Shown: one piece after another, positions 46,301-58,147 of the stretch
Layout: each line of letters starts with the position of its first letter
Numbering within the stretch: position 1 is the stretch's first letter
Assembly: GCA_001051155.2 (NCBI GenBank)
Contig: JYIP02000009.1
Coordinates: forward strand, 1,364,001 to 1,428,000
Source: Chrysoporthe austroafricana
Lineage: Eukaryota > Ascomycota > Sordariomycetes > Diaporthales > Cryphonectriaceae
Length of the DNA: 64,000 nucleotides
Direction of reading: 5' to 3'
Program-made: the position numbers and the translations under genes
Notes under the pieces: generated by a model
Told to the model about the DNA's origin: nothing
The model's database searches: none
The model's input: only the letters and a program-made list of their open reading frames with translations

Positions 46301-48027
46301 AGAAGCCTTCACCATGTAGTAGTTACCTTTGACCCCACTGGATAGCTCGTCTCGGATCCTATTCCGTAGTTCTCTCGAGTCCTTGTCGAGGTACTGGAGG
46401 ATATTGTTGGCTTCAAGTTCTCGATTAACATAGAGACCGATATCGTGTTTTGTGTGATCGATTACACTCATCTGTGAAAATCCCAGAGCCAAATTCTTGA
46501 TTTCCTTGAGCATATCTGGCCTGACAGAAAGTGTGACTCGGACTGGTGATGGAGAGGAAAGTTGTTTCAGAAGACTGAACAGCTGTGTCCTGCTTTCGCC
46601 TCGCGCTTCTGATAGCCCATCGATGACCAGATAATATGTCGTCGATCCTCTTGGTGAACCAAGGCCCAGAAAGTCCCAGAGCTCCATGCAAGATGCGTCC
46701 TTGAGAAACTTCCCGCTGACGTCTTGGTTCACTTTGCTGTCGCAATCTGTTGACAACTTCTTTGCAAAAGCAGGGTCTGCTTCCGCAAACTGTACAGCAA
46801 TGCATTTCAACGCTGTCTCAATGGACGGCTTATCTGAATCGCTCTTGCCGGTGATGTTGGGGAAAAAATAGTAGGCAATCAAGGTTCGTGGTGACTGTTT
46901 ATCCGGTGACTCGTAAATGGAATGAAGATGATGGATGATGGACGACATGATGACCGATTTTCCAGTATTTGGTCCACCGGTTATCAAGAACAGAGCATTC
47001 TTGACAGCGCTGTTCCGATCTGCCCATGCACAAAAGTCCGGGTGCTTGTCTTTGTCCGCAAACCAGCTCGCCGTATCACGCACATAGTCCCGCCAGAGCC
47101 TGTCGCGTATGTCCTTGGAAGCATCCAACAGAGCATTGTCGTCCATACCAAGCTTATTCTTGATATTTTTGAGATTCTTCCGGCTTGTTTCTTCTGACTT
47201 TCGCTTGTGTTCTGCGTCTTTGAGCTCATGCGCGATCTTGTTTGTGTCAGATGCACTGGTAAGGAAGTCCACCAGCTCTTTTCGTGTTGCGAGGACATCC
47301 TTGAGAGTCTGTGTTGCCTGAGCTGAAGCATGAGCCTCGAGAAGTCTCTTAAAATGCTCAATCTCGCTTTTGACTCCAGCATCTTTATCAAGCAGGATCA
47401 ACCCCGCTCCGGCCTTGACCTTGGCGAATCGTCCAGATTCACGGAGTTTGATAGACAGAGAACAAATGTCGACGAAAGAGATCATAAGGTTGTGGACAGC
47501 TTGCTTCAATGCTGGCTCCATGTCCTTGAACTGCTCAATTGTCCCGTAGATCTTGAACATGTTCAGAGCAGGGCTCAGGGTCTCGAAGAGGCTCTCTACT
47601 TCACGGTGGAAGGACTGGAGTTTTGCCGGTATTTCCAGGAGTAGCGAGAGTGTATTGAAGCAGAGGCTTGACGGCTGAAACACCTGCAGCAATTTTAGTA
47701 CTTGGGCATTGCTCTTGGACGGACGGAACAAGTCAGACGTACCATCCCAGCTCCCTGGGCGGCTATGCCGCCCAACACTTTCAAGCAGCTTAGAATATTT
47801 ATTCCCCACTCCTTGGCCTGTCTGGTACGCGACACCGTCTGAGATGAGGAATCTGCTGCCACTGGTTGAAGTGACATCTCAATGGCATCTCGACAGTCCT
47901 CTAACGTTTTTGGCGGGTTTAATTTGAGTGACTTGTTCGTACGCTTCTCGAACCTCAAGATAGCGTCTTCCCATATCTCATCCATTGTTTCGACCTGAGA
48001 CTTGACAGCGTGTTGTGTCGTTTCCAT
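43321..48027 (-). pseudogene. Broken STAND NTPase (NLR-like) gene
   Basis: Coding blocks 48027-47743, 47683-46080, 45990-45182 and 45129-43321, with introns of 59, 89 and 52 bp, would make about 1,500 aa. Domain order is as follows. A fungal STAND Goodbye-type N-terminus (EIWEDAILRFEKRTNKSL) is followed by a NACHT-like NTPase with Walker A GGPNTGKS (about 331-338), Walker B LVIDG (about 447-451) and VTLSVRPDM. Next come winged-helix-like sequence (EITELNEILIWVIFGYQFF), TPR-like repeats (NERLAETLYETGQYSKAI, KAIEKFNFILDRG) and a C-terminal Cys-rich segment (CDGECGS, CKFCYNRGFCDAC). Four lesions break it. A one-base loss lies near 46232, and a two-base gain in a CT run near 45572-45578. In-frame stops are a TAG at 44658-44656 and a TAA at 44637-44635. 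Relatives are implicated in fungal nonself recognition. Sequencing error could explain the indels but hardly both stops. Confidence 0.82.
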
Positions 48028-49813
48028 AGAAGCTGTTCCGAAGGTTTATGTAGGTAGTTGACAAAACACTGTTAATGTGCTGATCTTGAATTCGATTGAA
48101 AGAGTAATTGATGGAAGGGTGATTTGCGTAGTTAGTTTTGAGAGCTTTCACCAAGCCAGGACGATGTGAATGGTCTGCCCCAATTCATAATAGGTTCATG
48201 TGCCACATACTTTGAAGTGTTCCCTGCTCGAAGGAGCGCGAATCCGCATTCGCTTGACGAGGTTACAATAATTGCTGAATATGCAGCAGGAAAACAACAA
48301 TCACAGCTAATCAGACATCCAAATCACGAATCAGGACTGATAACACTAAAGGATTTGGCATCAATATATTGATAGACTGCATGCGAGGCAGCAATCACTT
48401 CCTTAAATGGCAATGACTCTTCAGCTGCGTTGCTTCTTATCCGATTCTTGCCCAAGTAAAAGCAGCATAGGTGGACCATATCTTCGCTAGAAAACTCCCG
48501 AGACAATCCTATTTGTTGAACTACGAGGCATTCGTACTTTGACTTCAGCTGATCAGCACAAAAGTTATAGTTGCAGCTGATCATCTGGTGGCTTGGGTAC
48601 TACTCAAATGCATTTGTCTGGGCTTGGAGTCCTAATCCCTGTCACTGCAACTCAGCTTTGAGGAAGCCCCATTCCTCAGCGCCCTCAGCCCTCAGACAGC
48701 TTTTTTGTCAGGGGCAGTTGTGCCATTCCGGTTGACTAAGTGTATGCACGGCTATATAGCGGCTTACCAGCCACGTCAGCGGCTATCGTCAGACTTAGTT
48801 CCTGAGGCTTTGCTGCTCGGACCCCCTTGAAGAAGAGAAAAGACCTCGTCACTTTGCCTGAGCACCCTGTACCTGACATTCTGCCACCACTCGTTCCACT
48901 TATTGGTAATCCAGCGTGAGCTGATATGCTAAATCCGATTATTGAAGGACAGCATGCTGAAATGAACAAAAGTTAGCGCAAAATGATTAGCACTCTGCGA
49001 TGAAGGGGCAACTTCTGAATGATTTAAACAAACTCTAACAATTCGTGCAAGCCCCCAAGATTCTAGTTATTTTCTAGCGTAACGCCTTCTGCAAGTAGTC
49101 CTTTAGGATTGACTTGAGGCATCACGAATGAAGTTTCCAAGTAGATCTGTGTTTCACGGCCAACTTCAAGTATCTCGCAGACCATCTTCGGGCAAATAGC
49201 TTCACCACTTACGAGGCTGTCACCTCGGAAGACACCAAGAACAAGCGTCCTACGTGATCGAGGTTCAACAGCCCACGAAAATCCACATTCCCGGAAATAA
49301 CGGTTTATATGACCTGCATTTCACAAGTTCCTGTATCGCACCTTCTCCGAGACCGCTTACGTAATTACGGCAAGGCTGCAGATCAACAAATCACCAAACT
49401 GCAAGCCAATTGCAACTTTATCTCGAGTTCTAACATTAACGGTGAGCAAGGATTTTAAACCGATTTTGTATTTCGTCTGTTCGTCAACCTGATCTCTGCC
49501 ATCAGGCTTCGCAGCCACACGAACCGCAGGACACTGGGATGAAAGACATAGAGTAAGTGCAGACCCATACAACCAAGAATCGAGCCACGAGGCTGTAGTG
49601 TTCCCTCGCGCGGCTATGGTTTCACATACCGTACCACAAGTACTCCGAAGATCCACAAGCACCTTCCATCACACAACAACCACAACCTGCCAACTCTTCC
49701 AGGTTCTTTGCTAACACACAGACAAGCCGCCTCAGCAGAAGCCTTCATCGCACCAAGCAACCCAAAGTCAGACTGCTCAAGAATCACCATTATCCCTAGC
49801 CTAGCCACACAAA
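48028..49813. other. Intergenic, no supported gene
   Basis: The promoter region of the broken NLR-like gene (left) and of BTB copy C (right). A minus-strand frame at 48324-48584 has no recognisable domain. Nothing else is supported. Confidence 0.55.
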
Positions 49814-51072
49814 ATGTCTGACGCTCGTCGACGAACCCGTTCTGGGCGTGAGTCTGGCTCCGACGGCCCTGCTACCGCCAAGCGCCAGAGGACCTTTGAG
49901 CGAGCCCCTCAATACTTGAATGGCGACCTCGAGTACGTTGACCCTGATTCGCTCTTTCCGACTCGGCCAAGACTGATCACCTCTATCTTAAAGGGTTTTG
50001 GCTACAAAGGCATTTTCGGATGCCACTGTCATCTGCCAAGGCAAAGAGATCAAAGTCCACAAGGTATGACCGGCGGAGATCGCCATCAACACTATCCTAC
50101 CATGTATTTGTTTCACCGAGCTAATGACCGGTACCAGGCGATTCTATGTCCACGATCAGGCTTCTTCCGCGGCGCCTTCGCTGGCGACTTCACTGTAAAG
50201 TCTGCCCATGTCTCAGGCTATGATTTTCACTAACGATCTTTCTGCAAAAAGGAGGGCAGGACCGGCATTGTCACCATCGAGAACTTCACGTTCGAGCAGG
50301 TCCAGCGCACAATTCACTTTGCTTATGCTGGAGGTATGCCTACTTCTCGGGTGACCACTTGTAATGATTCGGTATTCTGACCGCTCTGCGAATGCATATA
50401 GATTTCGAGAATGAGAAGGGTCTCGATATGGCTGACTGCGTTGCTCTCATCAAATTGGGCGACTACTTCCTCGTTGATGGCATGGTCAACCACGCCGCCT
50501 GCCTGCTTTGGAACAAATTGGAGCCCTACCTCAAAGCCTGCTCCGAGTTCTGGGGGTCTCCTGCCGTAGTCAAGATGATTGGCGGGGACATTCCTGGCAA
50601 CAACCGATATCTCGGCAAGAAGCATCCAACCTACGTCATGAATGAGACCGAGTTCGCCAAGAATTTCCAGGCCGCCGTTAGCGCTGCTTATGAGCCTGAG
50701 AACCCAGAGCGAACCGCCCAGCGCGTACTGGCAGACTTTGCGTTCGTCGCCCGCGGCGGTCTACTCGGCACTGCCATGATGGAGAAGATGAACCAGAAGT
50801 ACCCAGAGTTCGGCAGCCATATATTCACCGTCATGAACAAGGGCCCACAGTCTGGGTTCCTTACCAAGGGCACTCCGACTCACATGTCCGAGAGGGGCCC
50901 TTCCTGCACAACCTGCACCGGCTGTGCTCGCCTTTGGCGCTATGACAGGCACCCTGTGAGCTTCGATCCCCTGTCGCTGGAGTTGAGGCCTACGAAGGCG
51001 TTTTGCCAGATCTGTGTTCGGAAGAAGGAGGAGATTAACAAGGATTGGAAGCCCTGGCATGCTTCTGCCTAA
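49814..51072 (+). CDS. BTB/POZ-domain protein, copy C
   Basis: Five exons (49814-49932, 49994-50063, 50138-50194, 50252-50333, 50402-51072) give 332 aa. The N-terminus is basic and polar (RRRTRSGRESGSDG). The BTB fold runs from EVLATKAFSDATVICQGKEI through AILCPRSGFFRGAFAGDF and VTIENFTFEQVQRTIHFAYAG. It continues with LIKLGDYFLVDGMVNHAA. The C-terminus has CTTC (278-281) and CQIC (311-314), the CX2C-X29-CX2C pair shared with copies A and D. Exons 2 and 3 (70 + 57 nt) together equal the single 127-nt exon 2 of copies A and D, so the 74-bp intron between them is specific to this copy. The role is probably protein-protein interaction; partner unknown. Confidence 0.88.
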
Positions 51073-52676
51073 ATTCCTCCAGGGACATTTTTGGGAGTCG
51101 CTTGAGCAGCGTCGCGGAGGATGGAGGACAGTGAAGACGACAATCTGCTTTAGCGTTGGCGATGAGTTCTCATTTCGCTTGTTTCGCCAGCTTGTGGTAT
51201 CGGTAAATGGCCCTTGTGCACGGGAGCGATACATTTTCTCAGGGAAATGAGGCAGCAGAGACGGATATACCAAGCACCATCCCAAAGAGATGCAGCAAGT
51301 GGTGGTATCAGACCCTTTCCTTCTGACACCATACAGAAGAGGTTCAGTGCGCTAAGGCTAATACACATAGAACAAGGGGTCTACATGGCCTAAATTTCAC
51401 ACACAATTTTGATGATCAGGAGAATACATACAGTAGTGTCTGCGCTCTCCTACTCACCTCTCCCGGGTGCTCACGATCTGTAGCTTAGTGGCAGTGGTAA
51501 TTAGTGAGAACAAGAAATGATCACGCCCGAAGACTTCCTCTTACGGGTGACTCTTTGTCCAGTACTGCTCATAGGTCTAGTAGCGACCCTCTGGCGAAGA
51601 TCACTCGCCAGAAGTGTAACTGAAACTCTGCATAGGAAAGTCGCCGTTGAACTACTAGCTGGCGAGTTGTGGACCGACGTCACCTCTTCGTTGATCAATG
51701 TTGAAGTGGATAGCAGAGTGATTTGACGGAGCAGACGATGGGCTGCTGGGCCGGCCGACGGCCCGTCCGGAGCGGAGTCTCTGAATACTATTCACTGCTA
51801 AATAATTCGTGAGGAGGGATTGATCAAATCCCACGTGCGGACATATTTACAAAACCCCCCTCATTGAATAAAACCCCGTGTGGCTAATGAAGAAGGTAGT
51901 GAAGAGGAAGGCGTGCGCAAGGGGGCCCAGGAGGTCTCCCTCTGGGATATCGCCAGAGATTCAGAATTGAAAATTATACTGTATTTACATACAAATAAGC
52001 TATGTTGAGCTGTCAACCTTACAACCAGTACCATCGCCATCGCCATCTTTGAGGAAGCCGGATAAAATGCCGGTTGCGAGGGGTATTCAGATCTTTTGTC
52101 TTTGAAGAACCACAATCTACCCTCTGGACTGAAAGACAAAGCTTCCTCCCACACCATCGCCATAACGCTATAAGAATTAATTTCAGGCAAGTAAGCTTTA
52201 ATGTTCTAATGCATTCATTACTTAGCGTAATTACGAATGCACAAAGAACACCCCGCTTCTGGCCCCGTCCTCTGGTCCGTTGATTATTTATCCGCCCATT
52301 TGCCCGGCTGCCCACAAGAACACTGGCTGGCAATTGAATGAGTGGTTTAGGATGTTCACAGATCCGCTCGAGCATTGAACGGCAGCGCCTCACAGCTCTT
52401 CTGACATTGAGGCTGAAAATCCGCCTTTCAGGTTGGCGGCTGGTGCCGGCGGCAGTGAGTCTATCGGCCTGACAGGCAAGAGCAGGCGTGACCCTTCAAC
52501 TCCTTTCTTTTTCTCATTCTCCGAATGCCTTCTGCTTTGTTGCGTACCCCTAACCCTATACGAGCCACCATACTTAAGTACGCCTCTAAGGCTAGGCTAA
52601 CTCCATCCTCTATTTTCCCCTTAGACACACACACCACCATCGAGAGTTTCCCGACTGACAACAGCGAGCATCCAAG
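51073..52676. other. Intergenic with dispersed repeat copy 2
   Basis: The 3' region of copy C, then the dispersed repeat (51746-52353), then the promoter of BTB copy D. A short inverted repeat CTGGCGA...TCGCCAG lies near 51591-51611. No coding frame is supported. Confidence 0.6.
51746..52353. repeat. Dispersed degenerate repeat, copy 2
   Basis: It matches 30543-31143 in the same orientation over several conserved blocks, including AGCTGTCAACCTTACAA and CACAAGAA-ACTGGCT. Roughly 130 bases at about 52046-52175 are absent from copy 1 and are flanked by CATCGCCAT, so they may be an insertion here or a recombination loss there. No coding capacity. Confidence 0.7.
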
Positions 52677-53724
52677 ATGGCCGCTTCAAAGGGCAATCTG
52701 CCCTGGTGCCGGGACAGTGACTTGAGGTACGCCGTAAATCATATGCTTCGTGTCATGTGACGCGCGTGCACTTATGTGGGTGTATGCTGACGAAGATAGC
52801 CTGCTGGAATCTGGTTACCTCGCCGACGTCACGGTCATCTGCGGAAAGAAGAAGCTACGATGCCATAAGCTTATCCTCTGTTCTCGGTCCAAGTGGTTCA
52901 AAAAGGCCTTAGACGGTTCTTTCAATGTGATTCTCTTCACCAGGCTCATTCTTGATATTCTTCTTACAACTGACACTGTCTATTCTAGGAAGCCAAGACT
53001 GGAATGGTCACCATCGAGGAGCAGGAGCCTCAGAATGTGGAAATCGCGGTCAAATACATTTACGGGGCAGGTAAGAGCGCAGGCGATAGAGACAAAAATG
53101 ATGATACGAGGTCTAGCAGACGCTGATAAAACATGCATAGAACTGGACTTAGTGGCACTGGCTGGAAAGAAGCCATTTCTCACGTTTTGCGCCAACCTGT
53201 ACCAAAATGCTGACTACTTGTTTCTGACCTCTATGAAACCAATCATCGAAGCTGCCATAGGGGTTCATTGCGACAAAATGCTCAAGGATTTGCTCACAAC
53301 ACCACCCAAAGCACTCGACAAGCTGAAGCTTGACCTTGAGGATGGCATGAAGATAGCATACAAGTGGCATTTGGACAGACCAAAGAGGATCTTCTTGGAA
53401 TTCATATGGACTGCAAAACGGTGGATGCTCGCGCCCGGTGGAATAAATCTGGAAGACGAGCGCGGCCACCCCGCGGAATTCACCAAGGATCTCCTCCAGA
53501 CCTACGCCAGTACTCCCTGGTTCAACGATGCGGTGTGGGCTCCAAAGCCATTGCCTAAGCTGGATTATAGCTCTTCATGTAAAATCTGCCAAGATTGGAG
53601 GACCCACAATTCTCCAGTTTATGTGGTTAGCCCATTTGACGGCGATCTTGGGAACATTTCCACACGAACATGGTGTCCGACGTGCGCCGCGAAGGATAGC
53701 ATTCCCCGGCGCGAGGATGACTAA
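52677..53724 (+). CDS. BTB/POZ-domain protein, copy D
   Basis: Four exons (52677-52726, 52800-52926, 52989-53070, 53141-53724) give 280 aa. The ATG has an excellent context (CCAAGATGGCCGC) and opens a short first exon, MAASKGNLPWCRDSDLR. The BTB fold follows: LLESGYLADVTVICGKKKL, CHKLILCSRSKWFKKAL and NVEIAVKYIYGAG. Exon 2 (127 nt) and exon 3 (82 nt) have the same lengths and phases as the equivalent parts of copy C. The C-terminus carries CKIC (233-236) and CPTC (265-268), again CX2C-X28-CX2C. The acidic post-BTB linker seen in copies A and C is shorter here. The donor after exon 2 (GTGATT) is weak but keeps the frame. Confidence 0.86.
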
Positions 53725-55175
53725 CTACCGGCTGGGTACGAAAACAGCAGATTTTTGCTTCTCATGAGCATTGAAAGGACGGATGACAGCGTCTCATAGA
53801 CTCACGAATTATGGCTTTGGGGACGGGGGTGAATCATAGCGGACCTAGAGAATTGCTCTAGGTCGCTCTAGTCAAGTTGACATTTGACTAGGCAGATCAT
53901 AGCCTACGTTTGAGGTAGCAAAATGATACACAAAATCTTTGCGAGCTACCCGATACATTGCAGAGATATCTAATGTCTCTTCATTATCGCATTTATTGCA
54001 TTGTCGGCCCTGTGCGAGCAGCCCGCAGTAACAGCAAGGCCGTGGCCAGGCAAATGTGCCTGTCGTGGAACGATCAGGCATAGAGTTAGCCCGTCCTGTC
54101 TCTGTTGTAGATTAAACCAAAACTGTCAAGAGTTTCCAAGACATTTTTCTGCCTAGAATTCCGAAAATTATTGAATTCAGAAAAGTCTATCATTCCCAAC
54201 TGTCAAAAGGCCCTCCAATTTGAGAGCTGGTCTCCAACCTTTTGCACGAGGCTAACAGGTAGGTCTACTATCCCATGCCACTCAGCCTCGCTATTGACTG
54301 CGGTGGAGCCAGAGAAATTTTGAAAGATGAGAGCAAATTCTGAGGCAAAGCATAGACCGATGTCCAGCTACCCGAACTTAATATCGTCTCTAAGTGATTT
54401 CATACTTGCAATCGAGTGATGAGTCTCGGATCTGATCTGCCTTCTGCCCGCCGCATGGTCGCTCACACTACAAGGGAGTGGCTGCCGAGGACAGCTCTAC
54501 CGGTTGATTCTGGCAGTGCGATACCACGACCACTTCGCCAAGGCCGTACTGTAGGGATTTTGGAGGTAGTAAAATCACGACCCAAAATCATCAACCTCGA
54601 GCACCCCACTGGAGGATTCCACGGCCGGAGGCGTGGTCACCAAGTTTGCTCAGTTTGAGACACGCACCGAAGGTGTTAGGGAATGTGAGACCGGCAATGC
54701 CCCCCCCCCCAACCCGTAACAGTCTCAAAGCCCAATGCACAACAGTATCATGGAATCACCTAGTCAAGAGCCATCCATTGGACGAAGTCTTGTGCCAAAT
54801 TCAAGCTTGTTTTTTTTTTTTTTCTAAAAAAAAAAATTCAAGGCCGTTGTGCACTCTCAAAGCCACAGCACGCTTGAAACAGCTCAGGTGTATCTGTAGG
54901 ATTTGCCCAACCAGGGTCTACCACGACTACGAAAATTTCTCAGCGTTAAGATATCTGTCAATGTGTTTTCTTTATTGTTTTAGATCTCAGATGCGTAATT
55001 AGCCCTCTATTTGACGAGAAAATCCGTATGTTCAGCCCACGAGCGCTGATTATTCCACATGCTCATTCGTCCTTTCACCGAATCTTCCATCTTTATGACT
55101 CCGCCCCGCTAATATAGCAGCGCAAGCCCGGCCTGGGAATGAAACGCGGCTCCAATACCATAAGAGCTGGTCTTA
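53725..55175. other. Intergenic, mostly no supported gene
   Basis: It contains one weak small-ORF candidate (listed separately), a poly-C run near 54702-54713 and a poly-T/poly-A inverted tract at about 54810-54836. The remainder shows nothing I can support. Confidence 0.5.
53872..54081 (-). CDS. Possible small CxxC protein
   Basis: A single ATG-started frame of 69 aa. Its N-terminal third has PCCYCGLLAQGRQCNKCDN, two CxxC pairs spaced like a small zinc ribbon. The rest (AMYRVARKDFVYHFATSN) looks like ordinary protein. It lies just downstream of BTB copy D on the other strand. No splice sites or family match support it, so it may be chance or a gene remnant. Confidence 0.25.
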   Translation of the reverse strand: MPDRSTTGTFAWPRPCCYCGLLAQGRQCNKCDNEETLDISAMYRVARKDFVYHFATSNVGYDLPSQMST

Positions 55176-58147
55176 TCACCAGGTAGCAGGCCCAAACGTT
55201 TCGCCATCAGCAAGGGTAAGAGGGATAGCGGCGCCCTGACTATCGAGGTTATTAAACGCGTTGGTGATGTTGGGGTTGCCATCCGCTGGCGGATTCATGA
55301 ACCACTGCGGGGGGTTGACCTTCTGCGGCAAGATCAGTGCGAAGAATATCACTAGAGTGGAGATGTACAAGCCCGTGTCGAGACCGGCCGACGTGATGTA
55401 GTTGTACTTGGCCCACCACCCTCTGAACCTGCGCTTCAGGAACCCGTTGAAGAACAGCCCGACGGCGCCCCAGCATAGGTAGATGTACACGGTTGCAGGA
55501 GGAATCTGGCCAGAGCCACCGAAGATGAGCGGCCAGTGCAGGTAGCGGATCGGGCTTCTGGGGAAGCGGCGCGCGGCGAACCATGTGATCACGGGGAGCG
55601 CAGCACCTAGGAGCCAGTACCACTGCAGCCCGGAGTAGATGCCGCCTGCGCCGAAGACGCGGCCAGGCCCAACGACGCCCCAGACGACCGAGGCGGTATA
55701 GAAGACGCTCGCGCCAGGACAGGTGTAGCCGTTGGGCTGGTCGGCGTCGCAGATGCCCTCGATGGAGCCGAGGGCCCAGTTAAACACGGCGACCTGGACG
55801 ATGCAGGACCAGAGGCAGGCAGAAACCTGGGCGGTGAAGGTAACGCGAGGCTGGAAAATAGTAAGCATGATGCGGAAACGGGAATTCCTGTCAGTCAGGG
55901 GCGATGCTCACCGGAACCTTGAGGTAGTGGCCGAGCTTCATGTCCTGCAGGAAGTAGAGGGCCTGCGCCATGGTGATATATCCGTATGTCTTGAACAACA
56001 TCATAGCGATCGGCTTGCCTGGGAGCATGTAACCGACCATGAACTCCGTGAGAACGTTGAGACCAAGCTGCGTGTTTGTGATACCTTGGACCATTCCAAT
56101 AGGTACAAGGAAGACGATGGAGGTGAGCATGGCGATGATCATTGCCCACCATGTCAAGTGGGTGTCCCAGTAGAGTACGGTCACCAAGGACATTGCGAAC
56201 AGGACTATGAACAGCGAGTAGTACCACCAGTTGGGAGTGTCCGTGTACTTCCTCATCATCTTCAGATGAATGTCAGCGTCCTGGTTGCGCGCCAGCTTGC
56301 CACGCTCGAGGATCTCGGCGCCATGGAAGAGAGCGGTGTGCACGATGACGGACGAGAGAGCACCGAAGGAGACACCATAGGTGAGAGCGAAGAATGTTCC
56401 CAAGAAGATAGGCGAATAAGCCTTATATTGAGTAACATCAAGCTCCAGCTGGGGGGTTAGGATCTTCGAGACGTCGTAGCGCGCGCCGGTGTTGTCGAAG
56501 GAATGTGTCTACTTGCTGTTAGATAAGCCCGAACTAATCTCAGAGGAAGAGATGGAACCTACGCTAGCGATAGGCAGATATTGGGTCCACCAAGTGTTGG
56601 TGTAGAAAACACCAAGACCAGCGATGAGGAAGAAGATGACGACGCCAATAAGAGTATTGACAATGGAGAAGAGGGGGTAGGGCAAGGGGCTGCCAATGAA
56701 CGCCGTCATGAGAGTCCAATCGAACGTGATGGGAAGCTGTGAGTAGCCGCGGTCAGTACTCCCTCATCCGGAAGGAGATTCAGTCCGACCACTTACAAGT
56801 CCGAATCCAGTATTATTTCCAAAGATCTGGTTCACGACCATACTGTTTGGGACAATCCAGCAGATCCAGTCGAAATAAGAGAGCCCTTGCGCGATGAAGC
56901 CGGGAAACCAATACCAGAGAAAGCTGCCCGCGAAGACATATAGGAAATAGCGGTATCTTCCGATGCTCCAGCCGTTGGTCTCGGCAGGATCAGCCGGTGT
57001 GTGGTCGTGGAGTGTGTACATCAGGGTTGTGTTGGCCAGAGTCTGAGGCCAGATCATGGCAGCAGGCCAGATCAGGAATCGTCGGACGATTCCGGCCATA
57101 CCAAAACCGAGACACTGCGTCGTGAGGACAAGGAGCATCTGGAAGCCCCAGCCAAAGCTTTGCTTGTACATAACCTGCTGGGCGAGCAGCACGTCGGTGG
57201 CATAGGCAACACCTCCCTGGATGGACACATTGGCCATCATGACAATGACAGCATGCTCCTTGATGTTAAAGGGCCCAGGATTCAGGTTCCACTTGATTCC
57301 AAATGTGTTGAATTCGTGATTCGGCAGGACCTCAAAGCATTGTCAGTGTCACCCGGCGCATTGGGGCCCTTTTCTGTCCACTTACTCTGGCCATTCCGCA
57401 TCCGACAGGGTAGGCAAGGAGCTGGACGACGTAGACGTAGATGTTGATAGACGGATTGCGCAGGGAGAACAGGAGATTCACAGCGGACACAACAGTCGTT
57501 GCGACCATTCCGATCACCCAGGCTCGAATTGTGTTCGCCGGCATGTCCTCATCGTAGTTGCGGACTGCAGCTCGCACTTCGAAGTAAGGAGAGTCCTCTT
57601 CCAGCAGTTGATGCTCGAAGTTGGCCTTCTTCTCGATATCATCGGACTGAGCAATTTTGTTCGCAGCATCCTATAGACAATCAGCATGAATCTCTTTTAG
57701 ACGCTATGTCTGCCAAGCAACGCAAACCACGCCAAGAAGTTCAAGCAGTCCCGGGAGAATATAAGGCGAAAGCCAAGCAGAAAGCTAGCATATTCCCGTC
57801 GCCCCCCCCTAAACAGCAGGGCAGACACAGTCTGAAACGCCATGTAATACCCCTCCCTCCCCGCAAATGAAGAAATGTCTTTAGGGCAGCGGTGTATGGT
57901 GAGCAAAACGTACGATAGTTTCGTAGTCTAGGTTGTAATCCCACTGATGGGCCTTCTTGAACTTCTTCAGCTGATCCACGCTAGATGCGACAGCAACATC
58001 TTCATCCTGGGCGACTTGATCGGTGCCGGGAATGGCCTTGCCATCGGCATCATACTGAGGGCCAGCGGTAGTCCCTAGATCTTGATCTTCAATGACAGGA
58101 TGGTCCGTCTGTCGCCGCGCGAACGGCTTGCGGAGGTTGAAAGGCAT
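55176..58147 (-). CDS. Oligopeptide transporter (OPT family)
   Basis: Six exons (58147-57914, 57670-57386, 57330-56797, 56736-56563, 56508-55912, 55850-55176), all joined in phase 0 by introns of 54-243 bp, give 832 aa. This is a proton-coupled importer of small peptides in the plasma membrane. The hallmark NPGPFNIKEH is at residues 190-199, followed by many hydrophobic spans (for example VVQLLAYPVGCGM, FFLIAGLGVFYTN, YSLFIVLFAMSLVTVLYW). The N-terminus is hydrophilic and acidic, as usual. The end carries the family-like FNGFLKRRFRGWWAKYNYI stretch. All motifs and reading frames are intact. The frame could be read from a GTG 60 bases further upstream, but MPFNLRKPF is the first ATG. It may belong to the peptide, metal-chelate or glutathione-type subgroups; I cannot tell which. 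Confidence 0.94.

Noticed and set aside
48324..48584. 86-codon minus-strand frame beside the NLR-like gene
   Set aside because: I tested it as a possible BTB tail fragment, but it shows neither the BTB motifs nor the CxxC pairs.
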